Shown: positions 5,801-13,054 of the stretch, piece by piece
How positions within the stretch are numbered: position 1 is the stretch's first letter
How the letters are laid out: every line of letters begins with the position of its first letter
NCBI GenBank assembly: GCA_964658445.1
Contig: CAZZZH010000116.1
Coordinates: 1-13,054, forward strand
DNA from: Ilyomonas sp964658445
Lineage (GTDB): Bacteria; Bacteroidota; Bacteroidia; Chitinophagales; Chitinophagaceae
Length of the DNA stretch: 13,054 bases
Reading direction: 5' to 3'
Made by a program: the position numbers and the translations under genes
The notes under the pieces: generated by a model
The model's input: only the letters and a program-made list of their open reading frames with translations
The model's database searches: none
What the model was told of the DNA's origin: nothing

Positions 5801-7862
5801 TCCGCTTTTGTCCAAGGTTCCTGGTAAGGGTTTGTCCAAGAGCATCATAGCCATTGCGGCTGATGACGCGGTCAGAAGCTGCATCATCGTTGATTTGTTT
5901 ATGCGTCTCCACCACCCTTCCGTTCTCGTCATACAGCAGTTGAGTCAGCGTCCGGACAGGAGTATTATCAGTAGTACCATTGGTGTGGCTCGTATAGGAG
6001 GCCAGCACTTTACCCGTAAAGTCATACAAACTGCTGGCTACATCCGTGCCGCCGGCATAGTTGTCTGCCACCACCTGTACCGGCTTTACCTTGTCATCGA
6101 AATAAGAGACCGTTTCTATCCACTTGCCCACACTCAAATCAGCCGGGTTCTCCAAAACCCTTACCCGGGTGCTGGTCACAACGCCGGTCGTCATCGTGCT
6201 GGCAGCCGAAGGCATTGCTTCGGGAGAGGCAAAAGAACTGGCGTTAACCAGCTTAGTGTTTACGCCGTAATCGTAAGCTTTGGAAGCGGACGCCTGGCTG
6301 TAGTCATCATAATAGGTAAGTGTGAGTGGAACCCTTGTGCTTTGGTCAGCCGCCGGTATCGGGTTGTCAAGAACGGTTGTTGTACTGGTAAAGCCACTGG
6401 TGGTAGTGGTTCCGCTTACAATTTCCGCCGTAAAGAAGTCGGCGGAATAGTCATTGCCACTCACGTAACCATCATCAAAAGTAATGGTGTTGGTAGCCTG
6501 CTGGTTTGGAGAACCGGCGTTCCAGAGAGAAAGAGTAACGTCCGCAGGCGTTGCCACACCGCCACCGGTAGCATTGCCTGTGGTAGTCACATCACCCGGC
6601 GTACTTGTTCCCGTATTATTCGTTACGGCAGTTTGCATCGCTGTGGGGTCACTAGCATCTGTAATCAGCCCCGTCTGCACCGGGCGGTTAAGGGCATCAT
6701 ATAGAGTATACAGCCACTGGCTGGCTACGCGCAGGTTGGCGTCTTGGGTAAATACAAGCCGGTCACGCTGGTCATAGATAAGATATACCCATCCTGCACC
6801 CGGCACCTTTTTAGCACTCATGCGCTGGCGGCTGTCATACTCATAGCGGAAGCACAGCTCATTGATCATATCGGTTGACAGTTGCCAGCTTCCACCTGGC
6901 TTTGCCATCTCCTTCACAGCTTTGGGCGGAATCACAAAGCGAAGCTGTCCCAAGTCGTCGTACACATAATACGTGCAAAGCCAGTTAGTATAGGGCTGGT
7001 TATCACTTACGCTGCCTGCCTGAACTTTTTTAAGTACCAGCTGCCCTTCTTTGTCTTTGTATTCCACCACCCGGCTTCCCTGTTCGTCAATGGTGATGGT
7101 TTTATAAAGCTGTCCTGGATCATAGTCTGACGATGTACTAGGTATATTCTCTATTACATGATTATCTGTATTGGGATAGGTAAAAATATTATTGGTGATC
7201 GTCCATATTTTCACATCATCTGTTGCATCGTTAACCAGGTATTGCATCTGCATACTATGCTCGCTGGTTGTACTTTCACTGCCTGCCCAGCTATTGCCTG
7301 GGGCAAACATTTTTTCCACCCGGTCAAGCGGAGACGCCTCATACTCTGTTTTGCCGTAAAAGATTTGTTCACCGGTAATCGCCTTCTGATCCTGCGGATA
7401 AAGGGTGCTGTAAAACGAACTTTGCTCTCCGAAAGGGTCCATTTTAAAAAGTCCATCATTGGATGGGGAAGCGTAAGGCAGGTATTTATAGACTTCCCTG
7501 CCAAACTCATCATACGCAACCGGCGCTACCAGGTCTTTCTTATCACGCGTTGCCTGCCAGCTTACCGTTTGAAGTGCCCTTCCTAAACCGTCAAAGTATT
7601 GGGTGGTATGACCCACTTCATCTACCTTTCTGCCCTCACTTACTACATCAGCTTCTGCGGTCAGGGGCTTTTTGGGCTGCCAGGTACGAACAAAGTTGAC
7701 TGTTGTACCGGTGGAATAAGCCGCAGGTGCAGCAGCGATAGTCAGAGCAGATGGGGGAGCCACCTGCTTGTCGCCGGTTGGCTTGTTTTGCTGGCTGCTA
7801 GCTTGCACGCAATACAGCAGCGCCAGTGGCGAAAACATTATTTGGAAGAATAGCTTTTTCAC
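2898..7862 (-). CDS. exported Rhs polymorphic toxin with JAMM/JAB-type metallopeptidase C-terminal tip
   Basis: The 1654-aa protein starts at a GTG (7860-7862), which gives a normal Sec signal peptide: KK, then a hydrophobic stretch, ending ASSQ near residue 24. The next in-frame ATG (residue 9) would cut off the charged end. Order of parts: a Pro/Ala-rich linker; a DUF6443-type N-terminal domain (about 55-195, with YFDGLGR at 89-95 and YDEFGRE after it); many YD repeats (YVYDDLGQLR, YEYDSRQRM, YDVNGNLV); the conserved DYFLKDHLGNVRMV stretch; and the Rhs core from HYYPFG (1316) to YNFGFDNP and DPDGM (1404-1408). The last 246 residues are the variable tip. They carry E1529 (EYGG), HSHPSG (H1569, H1571) and PSRPD (S1614, D1617), the metal ligands and active-site pattern of JAMM peptidases and of JAB-like toxin domains in polymorphic toxins. 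Known family behaviour: the Rhs repeats form a shell around the tip toxin. Inference: the tip is a zinc peptidase aimed at a rival cell. I see no type VI or type IX secretion marker here, so the export route beyond Sec is unknown. Confidence 0.93.
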   Translation of the reverse strand: MKKLFFQIMFSPLALLYCVQASSQQNKPTGDKQVAPPSALTIAAAPAAYSTGTTVNFVRTWQPKKPLTAEADVVSEGRKVDEVGHTTQYFDGLGRALQTVSWQATRDKKDLVAPVAYDEFGREVYKYLPYASPSNDGLFKMDPFGEQSSFYSTLYPQDQKAITGEQIFYGKTEYEASPLDRVEKMFAPGNSWAGSESTTSEHSMQMQYLVNDATDDVKIWTITNNIFTYPNTDNHVIENIPSTSSDYDPGQLYKTITIDEQGSRVVEYKDKEGQLVLKKVQAGSVSDNQPYTNWLCTYYVYDDLGQLRFVIPPKAVKEMAKPGGSWQLSTDMINELCFRYEYDSRQRMSAKKVPGAGWVYLIYDQRDRLVFTQDANLRVASQWLYTLYDALNRPVQTGLITDASDPTAMQTAVTNNTGTSTPGDVTTTGNATGGGVATPADVTLSLWNAGSPNQQATNTITFDDGYVSGNDYSADFFTAEIVSGTTTTSGFTSTTTVLDNPIPAADQSTRVPLTLTYYDDYSQASASKAYDYGVNTKLVNASSFASPEAMPSAASTMTTGVVTSTRVRVLENPADLSVGKWIETVSYFDDKVKPVQVVADNYAGGTDVASSLYDFTGKVLASYTSHTNGTTDNTPVRTLTQLLYDENGRVVETHKQINDDAASDRVISRNGYDALGQTLTRNLGQKRNVTDGSLTTDPIEKQQYSYTIRGWLKGINWDYAGDATGAETNAQTDIAQDKWLSIDLSYDWGYDHNQYNGNIAGMRWKSAGDGAERSFGYGYDPVNRLLFGDFKQQFGTDASGWANTDPGNTNFSIDFSTTMGDGTGTDEPYDANGNINKMIQQGLIFGTNGAASSPIDQLTYHYTTANANELTNKLSSVHDDQATDNKLGDFTDKNLNDDDYAYDVNGNLVKDKNKSIRSIAYNYLNLPSVITVENSSAPADIKGMITYIYDAAGNKQQKITDEKASATLNNNTEKVTTTTYNGILQYEQVTTTVNNAAPVTGTNALQFVSTEEGRMRILAAPSLTGDATSQYAYDYFLKDHLGNVRMVLTDEYKKDYYPAATLETNAVATESGYYSIQNSSSFIKSATDIPGFTTTCTNCSYKNKNGGTNSDQDPPVNPNPSSTVLANSQKMYRLNGADATSAKAGLGITLRVMAGDNVDIWGKSYWHDGGVADNSPNYAIKNVLQSFLGVMLGSPAVQGTGVHGGITGGSLSTATSPTYTPLNNYLSNTYTPAPDSHVPKAGISWILFDEQFKPVSSGNGYDPVMNHDQIEDHHQTASITNNGYLYVYCSDESNVDVYFDNLQVIHNHGPLTEETHYYPFGLTMSGISSKALNFGSPNNHIKYNGKEEQRQEFSDGSGLEWLDYGARMFDNQIGRFFTVDPKADFMRRHSPYNFGFDNPIRFIDPDGMGAEDIVFYNEAGKEINRKVDPNVNKSYVIKTTKGANDVYTSGERNSTITIDGKKSSKTADVNTISNKDAKATEKEIKANNFESDVVKKNTVEIANKDVVQKMYSNIKDDGTGGESAANNTEYGGTEKADGTVTAKSGEVANPQTDPYAEVDVNSAGQTDYHSHPSGYIGDVPITPAEDNAKAASSNGGTTLSGSGYSSYSFMQGPSRPDQNNIGKATGYEFGMRAGVIYIYNSTGVVATLPMSFAK

Positions 7863-7917
7863 AAAACAGGATGGCAGTTTGGTGAGAGAATTTGAGTTAT
7901 AGTAAATATCTGGTCTT

Positions 7918-9011
7918 CTATCTTTTTTTATTCGTCAGGCGCGGCTGTACACCTTTTTCAGTCACTCCCTTTTTAAGCATTTCTATTTCTTCCTGCTGCG
8001 CCGCCAACTGCTTGTTTTGCTTTAATAAATACAAAGTGAGCTCCTCTATCTTACGGAGCAGCGCCGCTTGGTTAGTGCCTACATCGACACCTTCGCTTTG
8101 AACCGTATCTGCAGGCGGCATCTCCGGCAAGTGGTGGTTTTGTTTAAGGTAACTTTGCAAAGAATCCAAAGAAATCAGCTTGTAACCTTCATTGAAGATA
8201 TAGTCCGGCCAAGCAGTTGCCGTCTTCTTTACAATGAGTTTGTTAACGACGGTTGTACCGTTCACGGCTAGCAGGTAATTATTGGTGTTCATGCTCGTCG
8301 CGCTGCTGGCATCAAAACTGCCGATCATAACCTTGCCATTCACTTGTAAACGTTCGGCAGGAGGGGTATTTGTAGGTAAGCCGATACCCATGAAGCCATT
8401 GGTATAGTCAAAGGAAAGAGGACTATTCTGGGTAATAGTTCCATATAAAGAGACATTATTTAAACGTAGGGTTCCGTTTGAACCGCCCGCATTCCAGCCG
8501 TAAATTCTAAATCGAACTGTTCCACCAGGAGAAGTTGAAAAGTCTGCGAAATCCCAGGTTATGAGTCCGGCGGAAGATGTACTGACAGGGAAAGAATAGG
8601 AATTGGCATTAGTGCTTCCAAATGCTGAGACTCCTGCACCTGCATCATGACAAACCATAGTTGAAGTAGGGCTGTTGGTGGGGCTACGTAGCNNNNNNNN
8701 NNGGTAAATGTAAGGTAAGTAAGATTTAATTGATAACCTGTGTTAGCTGTAATGGTGAACTCGATATACTGATTATAATCGGTAGCAGTTCCGCCGCTCC
8801 AGCTTTGTGTATTGAAATAATCTGCGGTTGGCGTACATTGGACAATGTTTCGGTTCAAAGATGATACCGTTGCATTCTGCAACTGTAATCCATAGTTATT
8901 GGGTGTAGGGCAAGCGCCTGCGGTTCCCGTAAAGTTTAACGTAAATAGTTGCGCTTCTGAGCTAGAATAAACTAAGAAAAAAACAGACAGCAATAGAATA
9001 AGCTTCTTCAT
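7918..9011 (-). CDS. secreted protein with beta-sandwich-like N-terminus and endosialidase-chaperone-like coiled-coil C-terminus (interrupted by assembly gap)
   Basis: One gene, broken in this assembly by ten Ns. The ATG at 9009-9011 opens a clear signal peptide (MKKLILLLSVFFLVYSSSEAQ). An upstream in-frame start at 9080 would put 23 unlikely residues in front. Residues 1-103 precede the gap and end TYLTFT. After the gap the correct frame reads LRSPTNSPTS and continues through WDFADF and FRIYGWNAGGSNGTLRLNNV, the usual continuation of a jelly-roll-like domain of Bacteroidota surface proteins. The C-terminal part has VNGKVMIG, LAVNGTTVVNKLIVKK, WPDYIFNEGYKLISLD, NHHLPEMPPA and then a coiled coil (KIEELTLYLLKQNKQLAAQQEEIEMLKK). 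This is the pattern of the endosialidase/tail-fibre chaperone-like end seen on many secreted Bacteroidota proteins. Likely role: trimeric surface or fibre component, with the helix driving assembly. Flanks are 92 bp to the upstream gene and 55 bp to the Rhs gene, suggesting one transcript. Confidence 0.85.
8693..8702. other. assembly gap (ten N bases)
   Basis: A run of exactly ten Ns. The flanking coding frames do not agree across ten bases, so the run is a placeholder rather than a measured length. Apart from the Ns, the gene spans 1084 bases from 7918 to 9011, so the true missing length must be 3k+2 bases. Confidence 0.98.
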
Positions 9012-9092
9012 AGAACTAGTTTTAGTATATTGTATTAATTCCGGTTTTTTGTTGTTTAAATAAAAAATAAAAATTACCATCTTGACTATTTA

Positions 9093-9111
9093 GTCCCTGT
9101 CTATCAGGGGC
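9093..9111 (-). other. hairpin over the stop codon of the first operon gene
   Basis: On the + strand GTCCCTG (9093-9099) pairs with CAGGGGC (9105-9111) with one G-T wobble and a 5-base loop. The TGA stop of the 1306-aa gene lies in it (9104-9106). No T run follows directly on the - strand; T-rich sequence comes only about 20 bases later. It could slow or partly end transcription between the first and second genes, or protect the mRNA end. Weak call. Confidence 0.25.
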
Positions 9112-12100
9112 CAAGAGGCACGTCCTTTTTAAAAGTAAAGCTGTTACAGGTGGTTTCATTAATCTCTACATTAGATAACAGAACCGGAGTGCCTGCATTG
9201 AGGGCTGATGATGAATTACAATAGTCTAAAGTAGCTGCACCGTACGTGCCGATGATCGTACCTCCATCAGTCACTATAGCAAACCTGGATATCTCAATAT
9301 TATAGATGCCAGGCGACAGGGTTCCGAACTGCACAGGATGAGTCAAATCACTGGTAACAGGTACATCAAACGTTGTAATTTGATTGGTTGAGGTGTTGGT
9401 AAATTTTACTGATACGGCTTCGGTGATACTGTTGACTTCAGTGAGTACTACTAAGCCAGAGCAAGCAAGCGGCTGACCGGCATAGTTATAACATATTTTC
9501 TTAATAATATTATAGTCTTGATCACGAATAAGGCTTAGTCTCTGTGACCCATCATATTCATAGTAAGTGATATGGTTGGAGGCATCACACTGACTGGTCA
9601 TGCCAACGAGTGGCTGGTATGTGTAACTCGTCATTTGGGCACTGGACGGATACAGACGCAATTCGTCAATAGTAGCTGTGCCGCTAATAGTAACGTTACT
9701 TGTATTGGTTAATGTTTGTGAGTAAAGTGTCCAGCCATTTTTCGTGGTAATAGCAGTACCGGAATTTCCATTGACAGTCACACTTCCGCTTCCACTACCT
9801 GTTTTCAACCAATAGGAGACAATATAATTACCGATAGGAAAACCTGTCTTACTGATGGAGTTGTTGCCACCCAAAATAAAGCCCTTTGTACCAGTAGCTC
9901 CTCCGTTTGCTGTAGCGGCACCACTGTTAATTATCCAGTTGCCCGCTCCATCCGATTCAAAAGATGTGTAAGCTATCTGACTGCTGGTTGCATTCTTCAC
10001 TTCAGCAACTGGGTAAGTTGAACTGTAATCCCACACATAAGAATGAAAGAAGTCATTTCGCTTTTGCTGTTGCGTAAGATTACCCTTTGAATCATAATTA
10101 TTGAATACAATTTCTTTTGTTGGACTGTTTGTTCGGTTTTGGAGTTCAATATAAGAAGGAGCAATAGTCTTCTTATCAGGGTCGGTAAACCCATACATTG
10201 TGCGCTTCCTGGTCATCAGTTGTTCATTTATTGATTTTGTTTGCTCAATAACCGATGAGATCATATTTCTATTAACCATCTCATTTAAAACATTCGCTTC
10301 ATCAGGTGTTAGTGAACCGCTTGCTTCAATCTGAGAGTTGTTAAATGGATACTTCAATTGTGCGGTAACTGTTTGTTTTATGCTATTTTGTGTAGAAGTT
10401 TCGGTAAGAAGGTTGTGATAAGTATTATCGTAACTGTAAGTCGTATTTGTTATTAATGGGTTTGTAAGGGAAGGCAAATAATCTTCTTTAAGTGTGTTTA
10501 TGAGTTGCACATAACCTGTATTTATATAATAATTTTCGTTTGTAAAATCATCAATAGTATACTCTTCGGTAGTGGCAGGAGAATGCAAAATTTTTGGTGC
10601 AGTCAACAATCCATAAGATGCATCAGTTTTCTGGGTGTTGTATGTGTTAGTAATTTTTGTTACAGGTGAAAAAGTTTTATCCTCATTCAATTTATCTTGT
10701 TCTTGAGAAAGAAGGTGACCCCACTTCCAATAATCCTTATCAAATAATAATCCCGAGTGATTCTTACAATTATTGATGTCAGTCAGTCCAGCGTACAATG
10801 GTGCCGTTTGTGCATAAGGCCCTTCCCCATAGTAATCAATCGTCCTTCCATTGCTATGATCAGTTTCGTTACTCTCGTAAGTTGTAACATTAGAATAAAC
10901 GACAGGGCTGCCTTGGAATAGAATCTGATCATAAATCATTTCACTACTCCAGTTATCAGACACTAAACTTCCTGCTGTTATATGACCCACAGAATAAAAT
11001 ACGTTATTGCCGTAGTAAGTAATAAAATTTGTAAGTCCGAGATAAATTCCATCACCCTTTTCATCCTTTCCGTATTTATAAACCTGTTGTGTGGCCATTT
11101 TTCCATCACTAGTATAATGTTGGATGCTGTTAACTCGCAGTCCTCCTGCTATTTCATTAGCTTCTTCGTCGGTAAATTCATCGTAGTTTATTTGTCCCGT
11201 AGCCAATACACCATCTTTATTGACGTAACACAAAATGCTCAGTTCGTAAGTAGTTCCGGGAGAAAGGCTGCAAGCGCCTGAGAAACTATAGTATTTACTT
11301 GGATCCGATTGCGTATTTGGATCTGGATAAGTCACATCCTGTCCGGGTGAGGTTAAATTCTTGAGGATGATTACTGGGGTAGGATAGAGTGAGGCATTTT
11401 GATTATCCTCTGAACTTGTATAGGAAGGATTTCCATAAGTCGTATAAGGTGTAATGGTTACCGAAATCTGTCCTGATCCACTAACCAAATCAGAAGATGT
11501 CGTAAAAGTTTTGACTACTTTATGCACAAGCCCAGGTTGATCGTATCCCCAGGCAGTACCGCCATACGATTGAGTAATTTTTTTATGCTGTCCGTTATTG
11601 TATTGATGAGCCTCCATATTGAAAACACTATAGCCTCCGGTTGGATAAATAATTTTTTCAAGTATGCCAGCCTTCATATAATTTTCGTTTGGCGTACGAT
11701 CGGCTCCGCCAATATTCCCATTTCGATAGGAATCATAAGAAGAAGGAACTAAAGTTTTGTTCTCATATTTTCCATTCCCGTATCCCCACCAATCTTGTGC
11801 GCAGGATGTTTTAGAGGGTAACATCGTTTGATTATACTGAAATTTATAAGAAGAAACTTTGTTGTCATTTGCATCTTTAAATTGCAGCTCATCCAAGCGG
11901 AGTCTATATCTGTCTCTGGTAGTAGGAGGAAATTGAGTAGTTACACCAGTTATATAATCGTCACTGCTGTAATAATATCCTTGCACCAATTGATAAGACC
12001 TAAGAGGGATATAAGAAGTAGATTCCTGTCTGTAGATTGTAATATTGTTTAATCGGGTACCCATATCATCTAATCTGTCTGCAACCATTCCAAACTCAAT

Positions 12101-13024
12101 TTTACCATTTGTAAAGACTATTGACTCAAGATTTTGACCTAGGGTACTAAGTTCTGTTCCAAACCAAAATCTTCCATACTCTGCTCCAGTGGTGGTAGAA
12201 TGATATCCATCAGATTCGAGGAAACTGTTTGTTTTTTTAGAACCATTCCATCCTTGGGAGTAGTTAAAATATACATGCTCAGTTCCATCATTTGATATCA
12301 TTTCTGTAAGACCCCAGGCAGTAACGATATCCTTTGTACTGGAAGAATATGAATATCCGACCGGATATGTTCTCTGGGAAACGCTGTAGACTTGGGTGGT
12401 TTCTAAAGCTGAAAAAATATAAGTAATGCCTTCATCATCAATAATTTTGAAAATATTGTTAGCGTAAGAAATTTTATAAGATGTTTCCGGTATTTGTAAA
12501 ATCGACCCATCACTTTTAAAAACAAAAGTTCCACTTTTGCCATTAAAACTAAATTGAAATTGGTCGGGCCCAGTATCAGATTGGTTGTCTCCTTGACCAA
12601 GACCATTAACGTTTAACAAATAATTCAAATTCTGATAGGTATCTGCGAGATTATCGGCTATAGGAGGAGGAAAGTTTAAGTATCCTCCTACCTCCTCATC
12701 GGGAACACCCACTACTGATCTGGAAATCATTCCACCCGCTGATAAAGACCAGTTCATTCCTACCCAACTTGCACAATCATCGACATGTATTCCGCTGGCA
12801 TCATAAGCTAGATTAATAGGAATTGAGAAATTTTTGGTTTTGATTTCATAGATAGGAATTGAAATATCTGGTTTTCCTATAAATGTGCTTGCAGAATAAG
12901 TCAAAGCTTTAGTTAAACTAGCAATCTCAGGAACAGGTTGTACAATATTTTCCATCGAAACATCCTGACCTATAGATGAAATACTTATGAAAACAAGAAA
13001 GAGGCTTGCTAACAGCTTACGCAT
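9104..13024 (-). CDS. exported SpvB-like/YD-repeat (RHS-type) protein, operon partner of the Rhs toxin
   Basis: The 1306-aa protein starts at the ATG 30 bases from the window edge. Residues 1-20 are a Sec signal peptide ending SSIGQ. Residues 46-110 are the conserved opening of this Bacteroidota family: ISIPIYEI, INLAYDASGIHVDD, ASWVGMNWSLSAGGMISR and VPDE, related in pattern to the SpvB/TcdB-type N-terminal region. The middle has widely spaced YD-like segments (AGGLRVNSIQHYTSDGKM, QVYKYG, TTYSYDNTY, FNNYDSKGNL). Residues about 1019-1115 look like a carbohydrate-binding-type jelly roll (YTSFESDGAGNW to ATIDELRLYPSSAQM). YEYDGSQRLSLIRDQ (about 1155-1169) is a classic YD repeat, followed by a tail of about 130 residues. 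No Rhs core DPxG motif and no toxin domain are present, so this is not a toxin by itself. Known of the family: such genes often precede Rhs toxin genes in Bacteroidota. Inference: a shell, surface or delivery partner. More operon genes may lie beyond the window. Confidence 0.88.
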   Translation of the reverse strand: MRKLLASLFLVFISISSIGQDVSMENIVQPVPEIASLTKALTYSASTFIGKPDISIPIYEIKTKNFSIPINLAYDASGIHVDDCASWVGMNWSLSAGGMISRSVVGVPDEEVGGYLNFPPPIADNLADTYQNLNYLLNVNGLGQGDNQSDTGPDQFQFSFNGKSGTFVFKSDGSILQIPETSYKISYANNIFKIIDDEGITYIFSALETTQVYSVSQRTYPVGYSYSSSTKDIVTAWGLTEMISNDGTEHVYFNYSQGWNGSKKTNSFLESDGYHSTTTGAEYGRFWFGTELSTLGQNLESIVFTNGKIEFGMVADRLDDMGTRLNNITIYRQESTSYIPLRSYQLVQGYYYSSDDYITGVTTQFPPTTRDRYRLRLDELQFKDANDNKVSSYKFQYNQTMLPSKTSCAQDWWGYGNGKYENKTLVPSSYDSYRNGNIGGADRTPNENYMKAGILEKIIYPTGGYSVFNMEAHQYNNGQHKKITQSYGGTAWGYDQPGLVHKVVKTFTTSSDLVSGSGQISVTITPYTTYGNPSYTSSEDNQNASLYPTPVIILKNLTSPGQDVTYPDPNTQSDPSKYYSFSGACSLSPGTTYELSILCYVNKDGVLATGQINYDEFTDEEANEIAGGLRVNSIQHYTSDGKMATQQVYKYGKDEKGDGIYLGLTNFITYYGNNVFYSVGHITAGSLVSDNWSSEMIYDQILFQGSPVVYSNVTTYESNETDHSNGRTIDYYGEGPYAQTAPLYAGLTDINNCKNHSGLLFDKDYWKWGHLLSQEQDKLNEDKTFSPVTKITNTYNTQKTDASYGLLTAPKILHSPATTEEYTIDDFTNENYYINTGYVQLINTLKEDYLPSLTNPLITNTTYSYDNTYHNLLTETSTQNSIKQTVTAQLKYPFNNSQIEASGSLTPDEANVLNEMVNRNMISSVIEQTKSINEQLMTRKRTMYGFTDPDKKTIAPSYIELQNRTNSPTKEIVFNNYDSKGNLTQQQKRNDFFHSYVWDYSSTYPVAEVKNATSSQIAYTSFESDGAGNWIINSGAATANGGATGTKGFILGGNNSISKTGFPIGNYIVSYWLKTGSGSGSVTVNGNSGTAITTKNGWTLYSQTLTNTSNVTISGTATIDELRLYPSSAQMTSYTYQPLVGMTSQCDASNHITYYEYDGSQRLSLIRDQDYNIIKKICYNYAGQPLACSGLVVLTEVNSITEAVSVKFTNTSTNQITTFDVPVTSDLTHPVQFGTLSPGIYNIEISRFAIVTDGGTIIGTYGAATLDYCNSSSALNAGTPVLLSNVEINETTCNSFTFKKDVPLGP

Positions 13025-13054
13025 ATTTGTTTAGTTATGATCGATTAATTACAA

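Noticed and set aside
5280..6704. 474-codon open frame on the + strand
   Set aside because: It lies fully antisense to the well-supported Rhs gene, has no recognisable domain and reflects the higher G+C there. The other + strand frames at 3265-8271 are the same kind of shadow.
8559..9080. Separate 173-codon gene spanning the N run
   Set aside because: The part after the Ns is out of frame with the real domain. It is an artefact of the placeholder gap length, and the start at 9080 precedes the true signal peptide.
2898..13024. Type IX secretion sorting domain or PAAR/VgrG-type delivery domain
   Set aside because: None of the C-termini has a recognisable sorting-domain pattern, and no PAAR or VgrG-like segment is visible in the N-terminal regions.

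Overview
The window looks like a contig piece from a Bacteroidota bacterium, most likely of the Chitinophagaceae or a relative. The pointers are the protein families (Rhs protein with a DUF6443-type N-terminus, its long SpvB-like partner, and an endosialidase-chaperone-like C-terminus on a secreted protein), the near absence of Shine-Dalgarno sequences, and signal peptides ending in SQ, GQ or AQ. The genus is inference. Ten N bases at 8693-8702 mark an assembly gap.

Layout. (a) 1-2339 is gene-poor. It holds one convincing small gene on the + strand, a 92-aa excisionase-like helix-turn-helix protein (944-1222). A possible partial reading frame runs off the left edge on the - strand (1-342). 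About 1.1 kb between 1223 and 2339 contains broken protein-like fragments, short repeats and a good terminator hairpin (2207-2242). (b) 2340-13024 is one block of four co-directional - strand genes, read right to left: a 1306-aa exported YD/RHS-type protein (9104-13024); a secreted protein with a beta-sandwich-like N-terminus and a coiled-coil, endosialidase-chaperone-like C-terminus, split by the gap (7918-9011); a 1654-aa exported Rhs protein ending in a JAMM/JAB-type metallopeptidase tip (2898-7862); and a 183-aa exported protein starting 6 bases after it (2340-2891). Spacings between the genes are 92, 55 and 6 bp.

Working model. This is a Bacteroidota polymorphic-toxin operon. The Rhs shell of the 1654-aa protein ends at a DPDGM motif, followed by a 246-aa variable tip carrying HSHPSG and PSxxD, the pattern of JAB-like toxin domains. 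The small gene right behind it matches no family I recognise and sits where immunity genes sit. The other two exported proteins are probably surface or delivery partners. Base composition falls sharply from the Rhs body to the tip and the small gene (38 of 60 G+C at 5521-5580, 15 of 60 at 3361-3420, 14 of 60 at 2401-2460), as expected for an exchangeable toxin-immunity cassette. The JAB tip family is known; the candidate immunity protein and the four-gene arrangement are what most deserve follow-up.
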